Positions 1 to 4,494 of a DNA stretch of 10,057 nucleotides are shown piece after piece. Positions within the stretch are counted from its first letter, which is position 1; each line of letters starts with the position of its first letter. The position numbers and the translations under genes were made by a program. The notes under the pieces are model-generated. The model had not been told where the DNA came from. It was given only the letters and a program-made list of their open reading frames with translations, and did not search any database. The DNA is from Flammeovirgaceae bacterium (GTDB taxonomy: Bacteria > Bacteroidota > Bacteroidia > Cytophagales > Cyclobacteriaceae): assembly GCA_022616575.1 (NCBI GenBank), contig JAKEEN010000248.1:1-10057 (forward strand). The letters run 5' to 3'.

Positions 1-261
1 AAAACAAAGAAAATACCCACTTCCCAGCTCAACGATACCATGCTCCCGGAAATTGAGCACTACCCGCCACCAGCTATGAAGGGAAAGCATATACAGATCA
101 AATATATCACACAAGTAAAGGCACGGTTTCCATCGTTTGCGTTCTTTTGTAACCTCCCCCAGTATATACAACCCTCTTATGAGCGCTACCTTGAGAATAA
201 GATTCGGGAGCACTTTGAATTTGAGGGAACGCCCGTTAGGCTGATTTTTAAGAAAAAATAA
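1..261 (+). CDS. der: GTPase Der (EngA), C-terminal fragment
   Basis: This is the 3' end of the gene for Der/EngA, the double-GTPase that acts in late assembly of the 50S ribosomal subunit in the cytoplasm. The frame is open from base 1, so the 5' part lies outside the window. About 86 residues remain and correspond to the C-terminal KH-like domain. Visible family signatures are IPTSQLNDTMLPEIEHYPPP near the start, then IKYITQVKARFPSFAFFCNL and the ending EGTPVRLIFKKK, which is the standard Der terminus. Both GTPase domains are outside the window and cannot be checked. The stop codon is followed by a 7-bp hairpin (270-288) and by the promoter of the next gene, so der is probably the last gene of its transcript. 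Identification rests on recognising the family sequence and is secure for this segment. Confidence 0.93.
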   Translation, partial: KTKKIPTSQLNDTMLPEIEHYPPPAMKGKHIQIKYITQVKARFPSFAFFCNLPQYIQPSYERYLENKIREHFEFEGTPVRLIFKKK

Positions 262-269
262 AATTTCTT

Positions 270-288
270 ACACCACTTAGCGTGGTGT
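270..288 (+). terminator. Short inverted repeat after der, possible terminator
   Basis: ACACCAC (270-276) and GTGGTGT (282-288) form a perfect 7-bp stem with a 5-nt loop (TTAGC), starting 8 nt after the der stop codon. The downstream side has only scattered T residues, so as a + strand terminator it is weak. It also overlaps the expected upstream element of the promoter for the next gene, so it could instead be an operator-like site. What is seen is the inverted repeat; its function is inferred. Confidence 0.4.
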
Positions 289-307
289 GTAAATCGTTGT
301 ATATTTG
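277..307 (+). promoter_or_regulatory. Bacteroidota-type promoter for the small lipoprotein
   Basis: TATATTTG at 300-307 matches the Bacteroidota -7 consensus TAnnTTTG exactly. A weak -33 element (TTAG, 277-280, against TTTG) lies 19 nt upstream, within the known 19-21 nt spacing. Transcription would start near 314 and leave a leader of about 20 nt before the ATG at 335. The -7 match is good and the -33 match is poor. Confidence 0.6.
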
Positions 308-334
308 CGGCTGATTTATAAAAACCTGTAAACT

Positions 335-520
335 ATGAAAAAATTGTTCGCACTTATGATGGTTGCTGCTTTTGCAGTTGCTATCGTAGCTTGTGGTGGC
401 AAGAAGACAGAAGAAGCTGCCGCAGTGGATTCAGTTGCTACTGAAACTCCTGCTGTAGTTGATTCAGCTGCTGCTGACACTACTGCTGCTGCCGCAGATA
501 CAACTGCTGCTGCTCAGTAA
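335..520 (+). CDS. Small Ala/Thr/Asp-rich lipoprotein, function unknown
   Basis: A 61-residue predicted lipoprotein. Residues 1-19 form a signal peptide (MKK, then a hydrophobic Ala/Val/Phe run) ending in the lipobox IVAC, with Cys20 as the lipidated residue, followed by GGKK. The mature part, about 41 residues, is low-complexity and almost entirely Ala, Thr, Asp, Val, Ser and Glu. It has a VDS motif twice and a tandem DTTAAA unit near the C terminus. It has no recognisable fold, and the acidic Ala-rich tail is probably disordered. Small lipoproteins of this kind are common and uncharacterised in Bacteroidota. It has its own TAnnTTTG promoter and a strong terminator directly after, so it is likely an independently and perhaps highly expressed monocistronic gene. 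The start is the ATG immediately before the signal peptide. No function can be assigned from sequence; a structural, murein-spacing or surface role would be a guess. Confidence 0.8.
   Translation: MKKLFALMMVAAFAVAIVACGGKKTEEAAAVDSVATETPAVVDSAAADTTAAAADTTAAAQ
476..517 (+). repeat. Two tandem 21-nt units encoding DTTAAA(A/Q)
   Basis: Units at 476-496 and 497-517 are 15/21 identical and encode DTTAAAA and DTTAAAQ. Most differences are synonymous third positions or fall in the last two codons, so this looks like an old in-frame duplication in the disordered lipoprotein tail. Confidence 0.6.
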
Positions 521-521
521 T

Positions 522-538
522 CAATCGAAATTCGATTG
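522..538. repeat. Inverted repeat just after the lipoprotein stop
   Basis: CAATCGAA (522-529) and TTCGATTG (531-538) are perfect 8-bp inverted arms around one A. It begins two bases after the lipoprotein stop codon. With so short a centre it is a poor RNA hairpin at full length, but it could be a DNA-binding palindrome. It is followed at once by a second perfect palindrome, TTCCCGGGAA (541-550), and then by the terminator stem. Confidence 0.5.
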
Positions 539-550
539 CATTCCCGGGAA

Positions 551-580
551 GGCTTTAGAAAACTAAAGCCTTTTTTCTTT
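551..580 (+). terminator. Strong Rho-independent terminator of the lipoprotein gene
   Basis: GGCTTTAG (551-558) and CTAAAGCC (563-570) form a perfect 8-bp stem with an AAAA loop, followed by TTTTTTCTTTT. The stem can be extended downwards by A-T pairs into the T-tract. It lies 30 nt after the lipoprotein stop. The T-tract ends three bases before the ATG of the next gene. Confidence 0.9.
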
Positions 581-583
581 TCT

Positions 584-1213
584 ATGGATTTACAAAAGGT
601 AAAAGAACTACTTCAAGACCGCATCCCCACCCTGGCGCTCGCCTATTGCCTGAATCTTTGGCAGGAAAACCCCTTCGATCTAAAACTGACCAAAAGCCGC
701 CAGACCAAGGTTGGTGATTTTACAGTCAGGCGTTCGATGAACAGGCCTCGCATTACACTCAATCATGACCTGAATTGCTTTCTCTTTCTCACAACATTTA
801 TTCATGAAGTAGCCCACCACAGAACAGTCCTGCAATTTGGACTGAGAACAGAGCCTCACGGTGAAGAATGGAAATTGGTTTACCAAAACTTAATGGCACC
901 GCTTTTGAATGATGGCTCGGTATTTCCAGAAGGGCTACTCAATATTCTTCGCGTCCACATGCAAAGCCCAAAAGCAAGCTCATTTGCTGATGTGGAACTA
1001 ACCAAAGCCTTTCGGAAGTTTGATCGCAACCACGCTTTTCAAACAACCCTGGCCGAACTTCCGGAGGGAACAGTCTTCAGATTACAAGGCAGGTTCTTTA
1101 AGAAAGGAACGACTCAGAGGACACGCGTACTTTGTTACGAAATGAAAACGCGAAAAAAATACCTGGTGCCGGCCGAGGCGATAGTTGGGGAAGCGCAGCT
1201 GAGTCTACTGTAA
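584..1213 (+). CDS. SprT-like zinc metalloprotease domain protein
   Basis: A 209-residue protein of the SprT-like family, whose eukaryotic members (SPRTN) cleave DNA-protein crosslinks; bacterial members are mostly uncharacterised. The zinc site is visible: HEVAHH gives His74, Glu75 (catalytic) and His78, and His92 in PHGEEW is the third ligand at family-like spacing. The N-terminal half holds the SprT core. The C-terminal part (about 155-209, from GTVFRLQGRFFKKG) looks like the small beta-rich tail of Bacteroidota homologues, and I see no CxxC zinc ribbon. The ATG at 584 is chosen because the frame upstream to a TTG at 536 would translate the terminator hairpin. The gene stands between that terminator and the convergent murQ unit. 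No promoter is evident between 521 and 583, so expression may rely on read-through. Cytoplasmic; no signal peptide. The fold is confident; the substrate is unknown. Confidence 0.87.
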   Translation: MDLQKVKELLQDRIPTLALAYCLNLWQENPFDLKLTKSRQTKVGDFTVRRSMNRPRITLNHDLNCFLFLTTFIHEVAHHRTVLQFGLRTEPHGEEWKLVYQNLMAPLLNDGSVFPEGLLNILRVHMQSPKASSFADVELTKAFRKFDRNHAFQTTLAELPEGTVFRLQGRFFKKGTTQRTRVLCYEMKTRKKYLVPAEAIVGEAQLSLL

Positions 1214-1239
1214 AGTTGGAAGTACAACGTTAGAAAATT

Positions 1240-1281
1240 GAAAAATTTAAGCTTGAAGCTTGTAGCCAGCAGCTTGAAGCT
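1240..1281 (-). terminator. Probable murQ terminator built from an 11-bp direct repeat
   Basis: Read leftwards, AGCTTCAAGCT (1281-1271) and AGCTTCAAGCT (1260-1250) can pair as two 5-bp helices around a central C-C mismatch, with a 10-nt loop, followed by TAAATTTTTC (1249-1240). This starts inside the murQ stop codon. It lies between convergent genes and could weakly stop transcription from both sides. Confidence 0.55.
1249..1281. repeat. Direct repeat AGCTTGAAGCT x2, each unit palindromic
   Basis: AGCTTGAAGCT occurs at 1250-1260 and again at 1271-1281, 21 nt apart start to start. Each copy is itself a palindrome around a central G, and the first extends to the 13-bp AAGCTT-G-AAGCTT (1249-1261). 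The second copy overlaps the murQ stop codon. It resembles a short dispersed intergenic repeat, but whether it recurs in the genome cannot be seen here. Confidence 0.7.
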
Positions 1282-2080
1282 ATTTCGTGCTATCAATCGC
1301 TTTTCTTACCGATCCGTACTTTTTTAACAACTCCTCAGCTTCTTGTTCTGAAACCTGCAGTTCATCCATAATCATTCTTGTTCCCCGGCTAATCAACTTG
1401 TTATTAGTGAGTTGCATATCAACCATTTTATTTCCCTTCACTCTTCCGAGTTTAATCATGGTAATGGTCGAAATCATATTCAATATCAGTTTCTGAGCCG
1501 TTCCCGCTTTCATGCGCGTGCTTCCTGTTACAAATTCGGAGCCTACAACTACTTCGATTGGGTGATCTACACTTTTTGCGAGTTCAGAACCCTCGTTGCA
1601 GGTGATACATGCCGTGGTAATACCATTTGCTTTCGCATCTTTTACACCCCCAATCACATACGGTGTTTTCCCCGAGGCGGCAATGCCAATGAGTACATCA
1701 TTTTGATTGATACTAAATCCCTCCAGATCTTTCCACGCTTGAGCAGTATCATCTTCAGCATGCTCTACTGCTTTACGTATCGCCTGATCTCCACCGGCAA
1801 TCAAACCGATTACTTTTCCATAGGGCATTCCGTAAGTCGGTGGAATTTCAGAGGCATCTAAAATTCCCAATCGTCCGCTGGTACCCGCACCTATATAAAA
1901 GAGCCTTCCCCCGCTACTCATTTTCTCAACAATGATTTCAATAAGTTTTTCTATTTGCGGCAGGACTTTCGAAATGGCATTGGGCACAGTTTTATCTTCT
2001 TTGTTGATATTCGTCAACAAATCATGAATAGTCATCTTTTCGAGATGATCGTAATAAGATGCGGATTCAGTGGTGCTCAA
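1280..2080 (-). CDS. murQ: N-acetylmuramic acid 6-phosphate etherase MurQ
   Basis: MurQ cleaves the lactyl ether of MurNAc 6-phosphate, giving GlcNAc 6-phosphate and D-lactate, the committed step of cytoplasmic MurNAc salvage. The 266-residue protein has one SIS domain. The family signature runs LFYIGAGTSGRLGILDASE, PPTYG, and GGDQAIRKAVEHAEDD. Glu78 and Glu109 align with the catalytic Glu83 and Glu114 of E. coli MurQ, with the same spacing of 31. GSTRMKAGTAQK and the C-terminal UBA-like helical tail are also present. Length is close to the family norm (about 270-300). The start is a TTG at 2080: no in-frame ATG lies between it and an upstream stop, and the next internal ATG (Met16) would remove the conserved TTESASYYDHLEKM. 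AAAAGGA about 11 nt upstream may assist initiation. It overlaps the kinase gene by 14 nt, indicating translational coupling, and is last in a three-gene unit. Confidence 0.96.
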   Translation of the reverse strand: MSTTESASYYDHLEKMTIHDLLTNINKEDKTVPNAISKVLPQIEKLIEIIVEKMSSGGRLFYIGAGTSGRLGILDASEIPPTYGMPYGKVIGLIAGGDQAIRKAVEHAEDDTAQAWKDLEGFSINQNDVLIGIAASGKTPYVIGGVKDAKANGITTACITCNEGSELAKSVDHPIEVVVGSEFVTGSTRMKAGTAQKLILNMISTITMIKLGRVKGNKMVDMQLTNNKLISRGTRMIMDELQVSEQEAEELLKKYGSVRKAIDSTK

Positions 2081-2927
2081 TTTTCTGAAGGTCCTTTTGA
2101 TGAAATAATGTCAACCCGGCAATGGGGTTCTCAACAATGTTTTTTACTATCAATCCTTTATCGTTAGCTACTTGCCTTAAAATGTCGCTGAAGTAGAATG
2201 CAACAGAGCCTGTAAAATGAATTTTCAAAGATTCAGCGCCCGGGTATTTCCGAACGTTCTTTTCAAAAAATTCATCAAATCCACGGTACACCAATTTGTA
2301 ACAATACGGTTCGTCTAAATGCTGAAAAATAAATTTCGAAAAACTACCCAAAAACCGGCTCGGCATCGGTTGGCTATAGACTTTCTCTAAAATTTCTTCT
2401 TTATCGAATGGGAATCTCCTCTTAAAGTGATCCCACAGCTTCTCTGGTAAATCTTTTCTTAAATAATCAGCTACCAATTGTTTGCCAAGCCATGCGCCAC
2501 TTCCTTCATCACCTAACACATAACCTAAGGAAGTTACATTGTGCGTGATGTCTCTACCATCGTACAGGCATGAGTTAGCTCCTGTGCCCAAAATGCAAGC
2601 AATTCCTTTTTCGTTTCCGCATAGTGCGTGCGCTGCAGCGAGCAAATCGTGCCAGATTTCAATATGCGCATCGGTGAAAAACCGCTCAAGGACCGTTCGG
2701 ATTAATTGCCGGTTGCGTTCAGATGAACAACCTGTGCCATAATAGTAGATGCTTTTAATATCATGATGAAGCTGGGGCAACAACACCTCACGAACTTCTT
2801 GTTCAAATTGTTCAATTGGTTGAATAAAAGGATTGAATCCAACGGTTTGCGCCTGGGAAATTTTTCCATCGCCTTCAATAACACGCCAATCGGTTTTCGA
2901 TGCTCCACTGTCTGCAATCAAAATCAT
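2067..2927 (-). CDS. BadF/BadG-family N-acetylhexosamine kinase (GlcNAc or MurNAc kinase)
   Basis: A 286-residue sugar kinase of the ASKHA superfamily, BadF/BadG/BcrA/BcrD family, the group that includes mammalian N-acetylglucosamine kinase and clostridial MurK. Visible motifs in order: the phosphate-1 loop DSGASKTDW (6-14), GFNPF (30-34), HD with the likely catalytic base Asp94, the phosphate-2 loop GTGANS (114-119), GDEGSG (139-144), and a C-terminal GSVAFYF segment typical of the adenosine-binding region. The gene overlaps murQ by 14 nt, which makes MurNAc (or both MurNAc and GlcNAc) the most likely substrate: phosphorylation of the free sugar would supply the MurNAc 6-phosphate that MurQ consumes. 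In bacteria with the PTS transporter MurP this kinase is unnecessary, so the pair suggests PTS-independent uptake. The ATG at 2927 is 9 nt after the upstream stop. Family certain; substrate inferred from context. It could instead phosphorylate GlcNAc only. Confidence 0.88.
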   Translation of the reverse strand: MILIADSGASKTDWRVIEGDGKISQAQTVGFNPFIQPIEQFEQEVREVLLPQLHHDIKSIYYYGTGCSSERNRQLIRTVLERFFTDAHIEIWHDLLAAAHALCGNEKGIACILGTGANSCLYDGRDITHNVTSLGYVLGDEGSGAWLGKQLVADYLRKDLPEKLWDHFKRRFPFDKEEILEKVYSQPMPSRFLGSFSKFIFQHLDEPYCYKLVYRGFDEFFEKNVRKYPGAESLKIHFTGSVAFYFSDILRQVANDKGLIVKNIVENPIAGLTLFHQKDLQKIEHH

Positions 2928-2936
2928 ACTGGCAAG

Positions 2937-3179
2937 TTAGGGATTCGCAGCTTTTAAAAGACCTACAATTTTTAATTTCTCAAAAACATACTCCGTATGC
3001 GGAGCTTCTTTTAGTTCATCGGTTAAGTCCTGTCCTGCCCAGTGTTCATAATGTTTTCCGTTTCGCCATAGTCGCGAATGAGTCACATCATAAATTTTCC
3101 CCTGATAGGCAATCCATACTTCAGACTTATCCTGACCGTTGCGCAAGGCCAGTTGCGACCGGCTGTATATAGTTAGCAT
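2937..3179 (-). CDS. Small cytochrome b5-like heme/steroid-binding domain protein
   Basis: An 80-residue single-domain protein resembling the prokaryotic cytochrome b5-like (predicted heme/steroid-binding) family. The fold signature is WIAYQGKIYDVT (22-33), SRLWRNGKH (35-43), HWAGQDLT (46-53) and APH (59-61), ending VGLLKAANP. His61 lies 10 residues after Asp51 of AGQD, as in cytochrome b5, and is the probable distal heme ligand. The canonical HPGG motif of the other ligand is absent; His43 or His46 may replace it, so heme binding is likely but not certain. It has no signal peptide or membrane segment and should be cytoplasmic. I chose the ATG at 3179; a GTG at 3188 would add three residues, but that stretch (GGAGGAG) reads better as leader. 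It is the first gene of the unit with the kinase (9-nt gap) and murQ. No established role links such proteins to amino-sugar salvage. Confidence 0.8.
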   Translation of the reverse strand: MLTIYSRSQLALRNGQDKSEVWIAYQGKIYDVTHSRLWRNGKHYEHWAGQDLTDELKEAPHTEYVFEKLKIVGLLKAANP

Positions 3180-3197
3180 CTCCTCCACAAATTCTTA

Positions 3198-3229
3198 TTT
3201 GTCATACCTGAAGTTTTTAAATACTTTCC
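3198..3229 (+). promoter_or_regulatory. Possible promoter of the dipeptidase-protease unit
   Basis: TTTG at 3198-3201 (exact -33 element) and TACTTTCC at 3222-3229 (-7 element, two mismatches to TAnnTTTG) are separated by 20 nt, the expected Bacteroidota spacing. Transcription would begin near 3236, about 10 nt before the ATG. The 66-bp divergent gap must also hold the leftward promoter of the murQ unit, which I could not place convincingly. Confidence 0.35.
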
Positions 3230-3245
3230 AGAAAAAAATATTCGC

Positions 3246-4493
3246 ATGCAATTTATCAAAGGATTTATTATTGTCTCGCTGGGTCTGCTGGCGGCTTGCC
3301 AAAACCGTGAAGGTAAGGTTGATTACTCCAAATTATCAGATAATCAATTAAGAAGAATTGCCGATTCGCTCGCACAAGCCTACATCATCACCGATGGTCA
3401 TGTTGATCTTCCGTATCGGTTAAAAATCAAAAACTTCCGGTTGGAAAAAGAATTTATCGGCATTCCGGTAAAGACCAATGAAGGTGACTTTGACTACGAA
3501 CGTGCTAAAAAAGGAGGTCTTGATGCCCCTTTCATGTCGATTTATATCCCCTCGCGCTATCAAAAAACAGGTGGAGCCAAAGAACTGGCCGACTCTCTCA
3601 TTACTATGATTGAAGGGATTGTGCAATCCCATCCCGATAAGTTTGCATTAGCGGGAACGCCCCAAGCGATAGAGAAAAATACTTCTGAGGGAAAAATCTC
3701 TTTGCCAATGGGCATGGAAAATGGAGCACCCATTGGCGATGATATAAAAAATGTAAAATATTTTTTTGATCGTGGTATTCGCTATGTAACACTTACGCAC
3801 GCTACCGACAACCTGATCTGCGACTCATCGTACGACACTACGCGAACATGGAATGGATTAAGCCCCTTTGGCAAGGAGGTGGTTGCAGAAATGAATCGTG
3901 TGGGTATTATGATAGACATTTCGCACGTTTCTGACAGCACAGCCTTTCAGGTCTTAAGACTGACAAAAGCCCCTGTTATTGCTTCCCACTCTTCGTGCCG
4001 CTATTTCACCCCCGATTTCAAGCGCAATATGTCTGATGACATTTTAAAAGAGTTAGCTAAAAATGAAGGCGTTATTCAAATCAATTTTGGGGCTGACTTT
4101 CTTGACTCAGTGGCTCGCAGAAACAATCCGTTAAGAGACTCCTTAGAATCAGTTTTAAAAGAAGAAGGTTTGACATCAAAAGATTCAGCCGCACAACCAA
4201 TTATCGAACAATTCGGCAAGCAACACAAAGAATTATTTTCAGATGTAGAAAAAGTGGCAGACCATATCGATCACGTTGTTGATGTTGTGGGTATTAACCA
4301 TGTGGGTTTAGGTTCAGATTTTGATGGTGTGGGCGATAGTTTGCCCCTCGGCTTGAAAGATGTTTCGCAATATCCTAACTTGCTTTTTGTTCTCCTAAAA
4401 AGAGGCTACACACCCGAAGACATTGAGAAGATTTGTTATAAAAATGTATGGCGGGTGTGGAGTAAAGTGATTGACGTATCTGAAAAAATGTGA
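3246..4493 (+). CDS. Membrane dipeptidase (peptidase M19), predicted lipoprotein
   Basis: A 415-residue member of peptidase family M19 (renal/membrane dipeptidase), binuclear zinc enzymes that hydrolyse dipeptides and tolerate a D-residue at the C-terminal position. Residues 1-17 form a signal peptide ending in the lipobox LAAC with Cys18, so the protein should be lipid-anchored, probably facing the periplasm or cell surface. Zinc-site residues are all visible: His52 and Asp54 in TDGHVDLP, Glu158 in GMENG, His227 in ISHVSD, His248 in IASHSSCR, and Asp358 in LGSDFDG. The length fits lipoprotein M19 homologues. It starts at ATG 3246, divergent from the murQ unit, and ends one base before the next start codon, so it is co-transcribed with the secreted protease. 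A role trimming dipeptides from exported proteolysis or from peptidoglycan peptides is inferred. The D-amino acid preference is a family property and is not seen in the sequence. Confidence 0.92.
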   Translation: MQFIKGFIIVSLGLLAACQNREGKVDYSKLSDNQLRRIADSLAQAYIITDGHVDLPYRLKIKNFRLEKEFIGIPVKTNEGDFDYERAKKGGLDAPFMSIYIPSRYQKTGGAKELADSLITMIEGIVQSHPDKFALAGTPQAIEKNTSEGKISLPMGMENGAPIGDDIKNVKYFFDRGIRYVTLTHATDNLICDSSYDTTRTWNGLSPFGKEVVAEMNRVGIMIDISHVSDSTAFQVLRLTKAPVIASHSSCRYFTPDFKRNMSDDILKELAKNEGVIQINFGADFLDSVARRNNPLRDSLESVLKEEGLTSKDSAAQPIIEQFGKQHKELFSDVEKVADHIDHVVDVVGINHVGLGSDFDGVGDSLPLGLKDVSQYPNLLFVLLKRGYTPEDIEKICYKNVWRVWSKVIDVSEKM

Positions 4494-4494
4494 A

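Noticed and set aside
536-583. N-terminal extension of the sprT-like gene from a TTG at 536
   Set aside because: It would translate the inverted repeats and the terminator stem and T-tract into HSREGFRKLKPFFFS; the family-like N terminus begins at ATG 584.
1412-1861. 149-codon open frame on the + strand inside murQ
   Set aside because: It lies wholly antisense to a certain murQ gene and its peptide resembles no family.
3180-3188. GGAGGAG before the b5-like gene as a strong Shine-Dalgarno site
   Set aside because: It touches the ATG at 3179 with no usable spacing, and Bacteroidota rarely depend on such sites.
3233-3260. Leftward promoter TTTG (3260-3257) with TATTTTTT (3240-3233) for the murQ unit
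   Set aside because: The spacer is only 16 nt instead of 19-21 and the last base of the -7 box is wrong, so it is too weak to annotate.
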